The notes below the pieces were generated by a model. It ran no database searches. It was given only the letters and a program-made list of their open reading frames with translations, and was not told the DNA's origin. Positions 55,476 through 63,214 of a stretch of DNA of 64,000 bases are shown here, piece after piece; position 1 is the first letter of the stretch; every line of letters begins with the position of its first letter. Position numbers and translations under genes: made by a program. This stretch comes from Malikia sp. Its GTDB lineage: Bacteria > Pseudomonadota > Gammaproteobacteria > Burkholderiales > Burkholderiaceae_C. The stretch covers positions 23,159-87,158 of the forward strand of contig NZ_JAQTZS010000013.1 of NCBI RefSeq assembly GCF_028687635.1, given 5' to 3'.

Positions 55476-55520
55476 GGCTGTTTTCCTGGATATTGGGTGA
55501 GAGGCGTGGCTGGGTGCGAT

Positions 55521-56750
55521 TCAGAACAGGCCTGAATGCGGCGGCTCGGTTCCCTTGAGCCGGTAGGCACCGACCACCGCCGCCTTCCAGTGCCGCGGGT
55601 TGTGGTTGGCCACCGTGCGGGCGTTGCGCCAGTGGCGGTCCAGGTTGTGCTTGCGTGCGGTGGTGGAAGCTCCGCCGACGTCGAACAGCAGTTCCGCGGC
55701 CTTGAGCGCCGCTTCGGCGGCCACATACTGGGCCTGCGCCACGTCGATCGCCGCCTGGGTGATGGAGGCATCGTCGAGGCCGGACGCCCAGGCGGCATCG
55801 ATGCTGTCGGCGGCCTGCAGGACCACGGCCTCGGCCGCGAAGGCGCGCGCCGAGATCTCCCCGACCGAGAACTCCACGTAGGGATCGTCGACCGAGCGGC
55901 TGGCCGTGCTGTGCTTGATCGGACGGGCATGGTCGCGGGCGAATGCCACCGCATCGTCGAGCGCGTTGCGCGCGATCCCGGCCTCGACCGCGCCCAGGAA
56001 CAACTGCGCGTAAGGGGTCACGATGCTGCGCTGGCCGTGCCCGCCGGCATACAGGTTCTGCGGCACGATGTCCTCTTCATGGACCCGCACGTGGTTGAGG
56101 TTCGTGGTGCCGCTCGCCGTCAGGCGCTGTCCCATGGCATCGAAATCGTCGATCAGCTCCAGGCCCTCGCGGTCCCGTGGCAGCATGAAGCGCACCTCGC
56201 GCCCGGCTTCATCGATCGCCACTGCGCTGACCCAGTCCGAGTACAAGGCGCCGGTGCTGTAATACTTGCTGCCGTTGGCCCGGTAATGGTCCCCTTCGCG
56301 CACCAGACTGGCGCTGATGGCACCGTTGGCGCCGCCCACTTCCCAACCCGCGTTGCCGAACAGCTCGCCATTCAGGTAATGCGGCAGCCAGCGTTGCCGG
56401 GCGGCCTCGTCGTCGCTGGCGAGCAGGCCTTCGAGGAACAGGAAGCCGGGCCGCAGCGCCTGCGCCACGTTCGAGTCCACCGCGGCGACATCGATGACGA
56501 ACTGGATCACGTCGCGCACCGACGCCCCGCTGCCGCCCCGGGCCTGTGGAATGCGCCAGGTCAGCAGCTTTTCGGCGCCGATGCGACGAATCGGCTCGTG
56601 CGGCAGGATGCGGTGGCGCTCCCGCTCCTCGGCGCCGAGGCGCAACCGGGGCAGCAGCGCAGCCGCGCGGCGCTGGAGCTCGGCCACGCTCAGGCGGCTC
56701 CCCGTATCAGCCGGGGGTAGCGATTTTTCAATCGTGATGTCACTGGTCAT
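55521..56750 (-). CDS. DszC/SfnB-like flavin monooxygenase
   Basis: The 409-residue protein starts at ATG 56750 (MTSDITIEKSLPPADTGSRL). It shows LLTWRIPQARGGSGASVRDV, FGNAGWEVGGANGA, YRANGSKYYSTGALYSDWVS and a DszC-type C-terminus (HNLDRHWRNARTVANHNPRH). It is similar in kind to the protein at 41795 but clearly a separate paralogue. It heads the minus-strand operon with the two genes below it and is divergent from the AraC regulator. Confidence 0.83.
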   Translation of the reverse strand: MTSDITIEKSLPPADTGSRLSVAELQRRAAALLPRLRLGAEERERHRILPHEPIRRIGAEKLLTWRIPQARGGSGASVRDVIQFVIDVAAVDSNVAQALRPGFLFLEGLLASDDEAARQRWLPHYLNGELFGNAGWEVGGANGAISASLVREGDHYRANGSKYYSTGALYSDWVSAVAIDEAGREVRFMLPRDREGLELIDDFDAMGQRLTASGTTNLNHVRVHEEDIVPQNLYAGGHGQRSIVTPYAQLFLGAVEAGIARNALDDAVAFARDHARPIKHSTASRSVDDPYVEFSVGEISARAFAAEAVVLQAADSIDAAWASGLDDASITQAAIDVAQAQYVAAEAALKAAELLFDVGGASTTARKHNLDRHWRNARTVANHNPRHWKAAVVGAYRLKGTEPPHSGLF

Positions 56751-57086
56751 CGTGGAGCTTCTTTCCTGGATAGCGTCAAAGTCGTGCACTGAAGCGCCGA
56801 CTGGAATGGGGCACAAGCCGCTGGACTTGAGGCCGTTTTGACGATCGTAGGAAGGCAGCGCGCAGCCAACAAGCAATGAATTCGCATGACGACATCCGCA
56901 AAAGATTTCCAGATTTGCTCATGCGGAAAACTTCTCTCAGCCTCGCCCTGCCCGGTGCGATCCCTGAGCCTTGAAGCCGGCATATTCATTTTTGACATAT
57001 GCAAAGTACAAAAGAATTCTTCCTTCTTATAACGACCCTCCCTATGATCGCGACCTTTACCTCAGGCTGCTGCCGCAACGCCCACC
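56751..57086. promoter_or_regulatory. Divergent control region between DszC-like operon and AraC regulator
   Basis: These 336 bp contain no gene. They hold the GCGGAAAACTTC motif (56923-56934) shared with 41724-41735. A TTGACA hexamer at 56992-56997 could be the -35 box of the AraC gene. The 56992-57040 stretch is AT-rich. Regulation of the operon by the neighbouring AraC protein is the obvious hypothesis. Confidence 0.45.
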
Positions 57087-58040
57087 ATGTCCACCCGCCA
57101 GGATCGCCTGATTCAATGGCTGCTCGGCAGCCTGGACCTGCAAACCACCTTGTTCCACCTGGGGCAGTACTGCGGTTCGTGGAAGGCGACGACCGCCGGC
57201 CTGGCTCAGGCGGGCTTTCACGTCATCCTGCATGGAGACTGCTGGCTGCATCTGACCGAGACCGGGCACCAGCAAGCCCTGCAGGCCGGGGACGCGGTCT
57301 TCTTTCTGCGCGACGTGCCGCATCTGCTCAGCCCGCACGAGGACCCGGAGGCCGCCGCCCAGGCCCCCCGCAAACCGATGGCGGCGATCGACCTGTCGGC
57401 CAGCTGCAACACGGCGCTGGCCTGTGGCTTCTTCGAGTTCCGCGCTCCGCTCAACCAGGTCTTCCTGGCGTCCCTGCCCGCTTACGTGATCGTCTCGCGT
57501 CAGCGGCAGGAGCTGCGGGAAATCCGCCCCCTGTTCGACCTGAACCTGACCGAGGTGCGCCAGGGTGCCGACCAGCCTTCGCCCTTGATCACGCGACTGG
57601 TGGATCTGATGTTCTTCTACGTGGTGCGGCATCTCTGCCAGCGCCAGGAGGTGCGGGAGGGCCTGTGGGCGGTGCTGGCGCGGCCCGAATTCGCCCCCTT
57701 GCTGGAGGCCATCGTTCAGCAGCCCGGCCGCGACTGGAGCGTGGAGAGCATGGCCGAGCTGACCCATATGTCGCGCACCAAGTTCTTCAAGTTGTTCGCG
57801 CAGGCCGCCGGCACCTCGCCCAGCCATTTCCTGGCCCAGATCCGCATGCAGCTGGCGTCCCAGTGGATAGGCGAAGGCATGCCGCTTGCGCGCGCGGCGG
57901 AGAAGGTCGGCTACCAGTCGGATGCGGCGTTTTCCCGCGCCTTCAAGAAGATCACCGGCACCCTGCCGGGGGCGCTCCGGCGCGCCGCCGGCAACGGTAC
58001 GTTCGAGCAAGAGAACGGGACTTTCAAACCTGGATCGTGA
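57087..58040 (+). CDS. AraC-family transcriptional regulator
   Basis: The 317-residue regulator has an N-terminal cupin-like ligand domain (about 15-190, with FHVILHGDCWLHL and LQAGDAVFFLRDVPHLL). Two helix-turn-helix motifs follow at the C-terminus (about 215-300: SVESMAELTHMSRTKFFKLF and PLARAAEKVGYQSDAAFSRA). It is divergent from the DszC-like operon and directly upstream of a broken CMD-family gene, so it probably controls one of these. Confidence 0.88.
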   Translation: MSTRQDRLIQWLLGSLDLQTTLFHLGQYCGSWKATTAGLAQAGFHVILHGDCWLHLTETGHQQALQAGDAVFFLRDVPHLLSPHEDPEAAAQAPRKPMAAIDLSASCNTALACGFFEFRAPLNQVFLASLPAYVIVSRQRQELREIRPLFDLNLTEVRQGADQPSPLITRLVDLMFFYVVRHLCQRQEVREGLWAVLARPEFAPLLEAIVQQPGRDWSVESMAELTHMSRTKFFKLFAQAAGTSPSHFLAQIRMQLASQWIGEGMPLARAAEKVGYQSDAAFSRAFKKITGTLPGALRRAAGNGTFEQENGTFKPGS

Positions 58041-58087
58041 ATGGGGGGCCAGCCAGAATCCACGGGTATTTTTGAATCGGAGTTTTC

Positions 58088-58228
58088 ATGTCCCGCCTGA
58101 CCATCCAGACCCCCGAAACCGCCCCCGAGGCCAGCAAGCCCTACCTCGAAGCCTCCCAGGCCAGGAACGGCTTCATCCCCAACCTGATGGGGGTGCTGGC
58201 CAATGCACCGACCGCCGTCGAGATGTAC
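58088..58228 (+). pseudogene. N-terminal fragment of a carboxymuconolactone decarboxylase (AhpD)-family gene
   Basis: ATG 58088 opens MSRLTIQTPETAPEASKPYL and continues ARNGFIPNLMGVLANAPTAV, the standard start of CMD/AhpD-like proteins. After 47 codons the frame runs into the TnpB element and stops at 58247. The rest of the domain, including the CxxC site, is absent beyond the element. The gene lies 47 bp after the AraC regulator and was probably its target. Confidence 0.75.
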
Positions 58229-58304
58229 TTGACTTCCTCCCCTGCCTAAAGGCAGGGGATTTCTACCGGGTGGGTGCGCGCGCTAGGCATGTACCCACCC
58301 CTCG
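58213..58304 (-). ncRNA. Probable guide-RNA 3' scaffold and guide, copy B
   Basis: On the minus strand, GGGTGGGT pairs with ACCCACCC (58300-58293 and 58275-58268), and CCCCTGCC pairs with GGCAGGGG (58258-58251 and 58246-58239). Against copy A each stem has one exchanged base pair (T:A to G:C, and G:C to T:A), so pairing is conserved. The expected guide is the 16 nt beyond the element, 58228-58213 (GTACATCTCGACGGCG). Confidence 0.6.
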
Positions 58305-59639
58305 GTGGGTTCCTGCTTCTTCGCGGCTGCACGCTTCGCCCTCGCGGGCTTGGCGCGGCTGACTTCCGCTCCACAGGCTGCGGTCCCGCAGGACCAGACC
58401 GCCAGTCCGGCGGCCAGGATGTTCTTCGCGGCGTTCGTGTCCGCGTTGTCGGCATGGCCGCAGGCCACGCACTCAAAGCCTGCCTGCGTCGTCCGGTTGT
58501 CGGCCGAGACATGGCCGCACTGGCTGCATCGCTGGCTGGTGTAGGCCGGGTTCACCGGAACCACCGTGCCGCCTCGGGCCGCGCATTTGTATTCGAGCTG
58601 GCGGCGGAACTCGGCCCAACCCTGATCGAGGATCGCACGGTTCAGGCCTGCTTTCTGGCGCACCCGCCTACCTGGCGCATCAGCCGTGCCAGCGGCGCTG
58701 GCCGACATCGCCGCGACCCTCAGGTCCTCGATGGCGATGACGGGGTGTGCATCGGCCAGCCGGGTGCTGAGCTTGTGGAGCCAGTCGCTGCGCTGCGCGG
58801 CGATGCGCGCGTGGATGCAGCTGAGCCGCTCCACCGCCTTGCGGCGATTGCGCGAGCCCTTGACCTTGCGTGAGACGGCGCGCTGGTAGCGCTTGAGGCG
58901 GCGTTGCTGGCACTCCAGCGCCTTGAGCGGCTGAATCCTCTGATCGTCGCTGGTCGCCGCGAACAGTGCCACGCCCAGATCGATGCCCAGCGTCGGCGCC
59001 AGATCGGCGGCCGGCAACACGTCGGGCAGCTCCACCTGCAGCGACACGAACCAATGGCCGCGCTCGCGGGTGACGGTGGCGTTGCGCGGTTTGCCGACCA
59101 CGGGCTGCGACAGGCGCAGGCGCTGCCAACCCAGCTTGGGCAGCTTCACTCGGGCGTTGACTGGGTCCAGCGCGAACTGCTTCGGATCGGGGAAGCGCAA
59201 GCCCGGCTCCTGCCCGCGACGCTTGAACTTCGGGTAGCCACCCTGGCCCGCGAAGAAGCGCTGGTAGGCGGCTTCGAGCCGGCGCAGCGTCTGCTGCAGC
59301 GGATGGATCGGGGCTTCGGCCAGCCACTGGGTCGCGGGCGAGTGCCGCCATTCGGTGAGCCATTTGCACATGGCCGCGTGCCCGGCGAACTTCTCGCCCG
59401 CCTCGCGCCGGCGCTGCTGCTCGGCGATCGCGGCATTCCACACCCAGCGGCACGAGCCGGCAAACCGGCGCAGGGCGCGCTCGGTGCCGGGCTTGACCCG
59501 AAGCTGGAAACGAAAAGCCTTGATCGACATGGGCGGATTATCGTGGCAGCCAAGTGGTCTGTGCAGTGAGTCATGTGGCCCGCTGCGCGGGCCGGCGCTC
59601 TTGACCTCCCCCTGAAGGGGGAGGCTTGCCGCGCTATTG
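58229..59639 (-). mobile_element. 1411-bp TnpB element, copy B
   Basis: Read on the minus strand it starts right after TTGAC (59644-59640) and ends GGAGGAAGTCAA at 58229. Length and end structures match copy A (23805-25215). It has no tnpA. The two sides carry different truncated genes: a CMD-family start on the left and a transporter binding-protein end on the right. Confidence 0.85.
58283..59530 (-). CDS. tnpB: TnpB RNA-guided endonuclease, copy B
   Basis: The 415-residue homologue of copy A starts at ATG 59530 (MSIKAFRFQLRVKPGTERAL). The RuvC triad and four zinc-finger Cys are kept at the same positions. Roughly 25 substitutions separate the two proteins, including ERLSCIH for DRLGRIH and an extra Cys in ALECQQ. 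This amount of change means the copies are not a recent duplication. It appears intact. Confidence 0.9.
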   Translation of the reverse strand: MSIKAFRFQLRVKPGTERALRRFAGSCRWVWNAAIAEQQRRREAGEKFAGHAAMCKWLTEWRHSPATQWLAEAPIHPLQQTLRRLEAAYQRFFAGQGGYPKFKRRGQEPGLRFPDPKQFALDPVNARVKLPKLGWQRLRLSQPVVGKPRNATVTRERGHWFVSLQVELPDVLPAADLAPTLGIDLGVALFAATSDDQRIQPLKALECQQRRLKRYQRAVSRKVKGSRNRRKAVERLSCIHARIAAQRSDWLHKLSTRLADAHPVIAIEDLRVAAMSASAAGTADAPGRRVRQKAGLNRAILDQGWAEFRRQLEYKCAARGGTVVPVNPAYTSQRCSQCGHVSADNRTTQAGFECVACGHADNADTNAAKNILAAGLAVWSCGTAACGAEVSRAKPARAKRAAAKKQEPTEGWVHA

Positions 59640-59948
59640 GTCAACAGCATCGTCCAGGCCCAGACCTGGACCCAGGACAACCGCGCCGCGACGGCACGCC
59701 TGCTGGCCAAGGACGGTCCGAACCGCTACACCCCGCACAGCGTGGAAACCCTGCTGCGGGTGCTGGAGCCCAGCGCCGACCAGGCCAGGCAATACCCGGC
59801 CAGCGGTGCGATCCGCCATCCGGAGTGGAAGGAGGAGCGCATCGACTTCCAGCCCTACCCTTTCCCCAGCTACACCGAGAAGATGGTCGAGCTGCTCAAG
59901 CTCACGAAGGTGGAAGGCGACGGCGCCTTCATCGCGTCCCTCGATCCC

Positions 59949-59953
59949 AAGAA
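59949..59953 (+). repeat. Target-site duplication AAGAA, left copy
   Basis: AAGAA directly precedes the left Tn3-type repeat and is repeated at 63312-63316 after the right repeat. A 5-bp duplication is the rule for Tn3-family transposition. The match extends leftwards to 12 bp (CGATCCCAAGAA) because the right terminal repeat ends in CGATCCC. Confidence 0.8.
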
Positions 59954-60045
59954 GGGGTCGCCTCAGAAAACGGAAAAAATCGTACGTTAAGCCTCTGGCG
60001 CGAGAATCTGATCCGTACTTTAAATTCCGTTTTCTGAGGCGCCCT
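59954..60045. repeat. Head-to-head pair of Tn3-type 38-bp repeats
   Basis: The left terminal repeat (59954-59991) starts GGGGTCGCCTCAGAAAACGG. Only 16 bp later an oppositely oriented repeat occupies 60008-60045; read inward from 60045 it has GGGCGCCTCAGAAAACGG. Together they make a 92-bp near-palindrome, like a miniature element almost without interior. Confidence 0.75.
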
Positions 60046-60055
60046 CTATGAGCGA

Positions 60056-60457
60056 ATGTCCACCATGACGCATCTGGTTGCATCCTGCAGCTGCGGACAA
60101 CTTCGTGCCACCGTCACTCACACGCCGGTGCGGGTTTCGGTTTGCCACTGTCGTGCCTGCCAGCGCAGGACGGGCAGTGCGTTCGGGGTGCAGGCCCGCT
60201 TTGAAAGAGGGAGTGTCCACATCCAAGGTCAAGGCACCGAGTTCGTTCGGACCGGCGACTCTGGTCGCCGAATCACCTTCACGTTCTGTCCCCACTGTGG
60301 CGCCACCTTGCACTACACATTGGAAGGACTTGAAGACTTCGTTGGCATCCCGGTCGGAGCCTTTGCTGACCGTTCCTTCATCCCGCCCGCGACGGTGCTC
60401 TACGAGGAACATGCGCATCCCTGGGTCGAGTTGCAGCTGCCGCCCGCCTCCTCTTGA
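60056..60457 (+). CDS. GFA/CENP-V-domain protein (passenger gene)
   Basis: The 133-residue protein is a GFA-family (glutathione-dependent formaldehyde-activating type) zinc protein. Zinc ligand Cys pairs are visible in SCSCGQL, VCHCRACQRRTG and TFCPHCGATLHY. Most family members are not true formaldehyde enzymes and the substrate is unknown. ATG 60056 is used; ATG 60065 is also possible. The gene begins 11 bp inside the Tn3-type repeat at 60045 and is a passenger of the module. Confidence 0.85.
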   Translation: MSTMTHLVASCSCGQLRATVTHTPVRVSVCHCRACQRRTGSAFGVQARFERGSVHIQGQGTEFVRTGDSGRRITFTFCPHCGATLHYTLEGLEDFVGIPVGAFADRSFIPPATVLYEEHAHPWVELQLPPASS

Positions 60458-60473
60458 GAGGGGCGTTTTTCGA

Positions 60474-60514
60474 GGGGTCGCTTTAGGGAGTCGTCTCAGA
60501 ATTCGGAAAAAATC
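60474..60514 (+). repeat. Tn3-type repeat, outer 28 bp, preceded by a partial repeat tip
   Basis: 60487-60514 (GGAGTCGTCTCAGAATTCGG then AAAAAATC) is the outer 28 bp of a Tn501-like repeat. Its remaining 10 bp (GTACGCTAAG) lie at 61994-62003 beyond the IS1111-type element. Joined, they total exactly 38 bp. Just before it, 60474-60486 reads GGGGTCGCTTTAG, the tip of a further truncated repeat. Confidence 0.75.
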
Positions 60515-60530
60515 TACAGGGACTTCCCAC

Positions 60531-60826
60531 GTAGTCAAGTGCGGTAGGCGTGGTTCTCCTTGAAGACGATTTCCTGGCGACTGACGCGAACCGAGCGGCA
60601 TGAAACGAGGAACAGACTGCACATCTACAGCCGGGCTTGTTGCACTTGGTGCTGCCCCAGATACGAACCGCTCAGCAGGGCTCCATTCAGTCGGCGTGAC
60701 ATCAATGACTGACTCACTTTGGGTCTATCGAGATTGCCTGCTGCCGGTCTGACCTGTTCAATGCATCTTCGATTTCACGTCTGGCAAGGAAATGGACTTC
60801 GTGGCGGACGTTGCCGTCCTGGCCGG
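60531..60826 (-). ncRNA. Long non-coding end of the IS1111-type element; candidate seekRNA/bridge RNA
   Basis: 296 bp downstream of the transposase stop contain no gene. In the IS1111 subgroup the RNA that guides recombination is encoded in this non-coding end, so this is where to expect it. I did not derive a fold. It is inferred from family knowledge and gene layout only. Confidence 0.4.
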
Positions 60827-61897
60827 TTACGCTGCCGCCGGCATGGCTGCAGTTGGAAGAACGCTGACATGATGGGCGTCATAGCGCTTGTTTCCAGTCA
60901 TGACTGCCCAGAGAATCCGCGCGTTCTTGTTGGCGAGCGCCACGGCAGCCTTCTGCCAGCCGCAGCGCTTACGCAGTCGCTGAGCCCACTGCGAGATGGG
61001 GTCGTCGTTGTGCTTGCCGGTCAACACGGCAGCTTTGGCCCCCTGTATCAGCAGGGTACGCAAGTAGTTGTTGCCGCGCTTGGTGATGCTGCCCAGGCTG
61101 GTCTTGCCGCCGCTGGAGTTCTGTTTTGGCGTCAGACCCAGCCAGGCGCCGAACTGGGCGCCGTTCTTGAACTGCTTGAAGTCACCGACCGTGGCCACGA
61201 CGGCTGACGCGGTGATGAGACCGACCCCCTTGAGCTCGGCGGCTCGCTGGACCTGCTCGTCGTCCTTCTGATGGGCGGCAATGCGCTCGTCGCACCACTG
61301 GATATGCGTTTCGAGTTCTCGCCAGTGCTCCTGGGCTCTTTGCAGCACCAGGCGTGCCATGCCGGCGATGTCGTTGCTGGCATCCTCGAGAATCTCGCTG
61401 AGATGCTGCCGCAGGATGGCGGGTTTCTGGGGTAGAACCACTCCGAACTCGGTCAGCAGACCACGGATGCGGTTCATGCAGGCCGTGCGTTCCTCCTTGA
61501 GGGCTTCGCGCAGACGGTGCACGCACAGCATGCCTTGCTGGGCCAGCGTCTTCGGCGGAACGAAGTTCATGTGCGGTCGTGAAGCTGCCTCGCAGACGGC
61601 TGCCGCATCATTGGCGTCGTTCTTGCCGCTCTTGCCCTGGATCCGGTACGGCGCGACGAACTGCGCCGGAATCATGCGGGCATCCAGGCCGCGTTCGCGT
61701 AGCTGGCGACACCAGTGGTGGGCGCCGCTGCAAGCCTCCATCGCCACGAGGCAGCCCGCGGGCAGATCGGCACACCAGGCCAGGAACTTCTCGCGCTTGA
61801 GCGTCCGGTTCGTGATCACCTTGCCAGCGGCATCGACCGCGTGGACCTGAATCAGGTTCTTGGCCAAATCCACGCCGACTCGTGTAACGTTGCTCAT
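60827..61897 (-). CDS. IS110-family transposase (DEDD recombinase)
   Basis: The 356-residue transposase starts at ATG 61897 after AAGGAGAAG. The N-terminal DEDD domain shows VGVDLAKNLIQVHAVDAAGK, AMEACSGAHHW and GKSGKNDANDAAAVCEAASR. The C-terminal transposase-20 domain has ELKGVGLITASAVVATVGD, FGAWLGLTPKQNSSGGK and the catalytic-Ser region TKRGNNYLRTLLIQGAKAAV. All expected motifs are present, so it may be active. Confidence 0.92.
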   Translation of the reverse strand: MSNVTRVGVDLAKNLIQVHAVDAAGKVITNRTLKREKFLAWCADLPAGCLVAMEACSGAHHWCRQLRERGLDARMIPAQFVAPYRIQGKSGKNDANDAAAVCEAASRPHMNFVPPKTLAQQGMLCVHRLREALKEERTACMNRIRGLLTEFGVVLPQKPAILRQHLSEILEDASNDIAGMARLVLQRAQEHWRELETHIQWCDERIAAHQKDDEQVQRAAELKGVGLITASAVVATVGDFKQFKNGAQFGAWLGLTPKQNSSGGKTSLGSITKRGNNYLRTLLIQGAKAAVLTGKHNDDPISQWAQRLRKRCGWQKAAVALANKNARILWAVMTGNKRYDAHHVSVLPTAAMPAAA

Positions 61898-61993
61898 GGG
61901 ACTTCTCCTTCCACTGGGGTTGAGATTGACTTCCAACACGCCAATCTTGGCACTCGATGCCGTAGCCCGGAAGTGGGAAGTCCCTTCGTATTC

Positions 61994-62203
61994 GTACGCT
62001 AAGCCGTGCGACCCGCTGGCAAGGTCTGGTGTGATGCTGGTGGTGTCAGGCTGAGGCACACCTCAGCTTGGCGTCAGACCGGACAGGCAAAAACCGTCAG
62101 AGTAGGGTTGATTTCTGAATTTCTTGACGCCCCAGGTCCGGCGTCTATGGCCTCAACCTGACACCCTTGGCGTACGATTTTTTCCGAATTCTGAAGCGAC
62201 CCA
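61994..62203. repeat. Remainder of a miniature Tn3-type element with a res-like core
   Basis: After the 10-bp end of the split left repeat (61994-62003) comes a 162-bp core, then a 38-bp right repeat (62166-62203; inward from 62203 TGGGTCGCTTCAGAATTCGG). Without the IS insertion the element would be 238 bp. The core contains GTGTCAGGCTGAGGCACACC and CCTCAACCTGACACC, which resemble pieces of Tn21/Tn501-type res sites. This is the design of TIME elements (Tn3-derived inverted-repeat miniature elements). No gene is present. Confidence 0.65.
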
Positions 62204-62380
62204 AGATTGCGGTCTTGTGATAGGATTAAATTGCTTGACGCAGCACCCCCATCCGCCTTGGAACGCAGCCCTTCGCGCTGCAGCGTATCAACCTCATCAA
62301 AGCCATTGGTCGCCCTGACAGGAACCTCTGATGCCCATGATTGGTAGCGGATGCAGATCGCGGGCTCAAGGAGTTACCTG

Positions 62381-63214
62381 ATGTCTGCACATACACCTGT
62401 GGCGGGAAAAACACCTCCCTCACCGCCTCGCCTCAAGCGCCTTGCCTATCTGCTTCGCAAGGAAAAGCCTGACCTTTCCCATCTAGATGCCTTGGACATG
62501 CTCGCGCGTGAGCACGGATGGCCGAACTACAAGGCATATGAGAAAGCTTGGAAGGCCGACCGCGCCAGTGCCTACCGTGCACAGGGCTTTGCGATCACTC
62601 TGAGTGCGCGCTGGGCCGACACGCGCACTCGCACTCATGGCGTCGAAATCGCCCAGGTCATGCTTTCTGCGCCGTGGTGGACGTTTTTGAGCTTGGAGCA
62701 AAGGCGCTCGCTGGTGGCCGTTTCCCGGTTTCGGATCGAGGGCAAAGACCGAGCCAAGCTGGTGTCCTCGACGAGATTCGACAACGTGGAAAATGCACGG
62801 CACTACGCTGGTAAGGCTGCCCGAGTTTTGGCCTTCGTCGATGCACTGCGTGTCGTGCCTGCCAAGCCGCAAGCAGCTTACAGATGGCTTGGCGTGGATT
62901 TCTCGGACAGGAGATGCCCGGCTCTGGATCACGAGCGGGCGTGGTTCGACCCTTCGACAGGGAAATTTTTCCTCACCAACGAGCCCTACCTAAACGCTCT
63001 AACCCTTAAAACACAGAAGCAGCAAGCGTGGCTCCAGAACCAGGAGCTGCAGACGCTCACGCTGCATGCGATCTCCATCCACAACCCTCCTCAAAGCGTC
63101 CTGCAATTCATCACCAAGAAGGCCGATTCGCCGATGCTGGACGCGCGCTTGACGGCACGCTGTGAGCGCCTACAGCAAGCGCTCGCGGCAGTCGATGGCA
63201 TGACGCCTAGTTGA
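62381..63214 (+). CDS. DUF5623-like hypothetical protein (passenger gene)
   Basis: The 277-residue protein starts at ATG 62381 with an excellent ribosome site (AAGGAG). The N-terminus (PPRLKRLAYLLRKEKPDLSH followed by LDALDMLAREHGWPNYKAYE) matches a short helical motif seen in proteins annotated as DUF5623 or glyoxalase-superfamily-like on mobile elements. The rest is not recognised; no signal peptide or membrane segment. Base composition is less GC-rich than the flanking genes. It is bounded by Tn3-type repeats on both sides (62203 and 63274). Confidence 0.6.
   Translation: MSAHTPVAGKTPPSPPRLKRLAYLLRKEKPDLSHLDALDMLAREHGWPNYKAYEKAWKADRASAYRAQGFAITLSARWADTRTRTHGVEIAQVMLSAPWWTFLSLEQRRSLVAVSRFRIEGKDRAKLVSSTRFDNVENARHYAGKAARVLAFVDALRVVPAKPQAAYRWLGVDFSDRRCPALDHERAWFDPSTGKFFLTNEPYLNALTLKTQKQQAWLQNQELQTLTLHAISIHNPPQSVLQFITKKADSPMLDARLTARCERLQQALAAVDGMTPS

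Larger units (their letters stand above)
60515..61993 (-). mobile_element. IS110-family (IS1111 subgroup) insertion inside a Tn3-type terminal repeat
   Basis: The element is about 1479 bp (limits uncertain by 1-2 bp). Subterminal 13-bp inverted repeats AGGGACTTCCCAC (60518-60530) and GTGGGAAGTCCCT (61973-61985) are perfect; IS1111-type, not plain IS110-type, elements have such repeats. There is no target duplication, as usual for this family. The long non-coding end lies downstream of the transposase gene. Its position splits a 38-bp Tn3-type repeat after base 28, echoing the habit of IS4321/IS5075 to target Tn21-type repeats. Confidence 0.8.

Noticed and set aside
23805..59639. Inversion of the intervening segment by recombination between the two oppositely oriented TnpB elements
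   Set aside because: Undoing such an inversion would place a CMD start next to a PA2779-like end and a DUF4382 start next to the binding-protein end. Neither restores a gene, so deletions explain the flanks better.
60827..62059. Longer start for the IS110-family transposase at 62059
   Set aside because: The extra 54 codons cross the element end and the Tn3-type repeat; ATG 61897 has a strong ribosome site and the family N-terminus.
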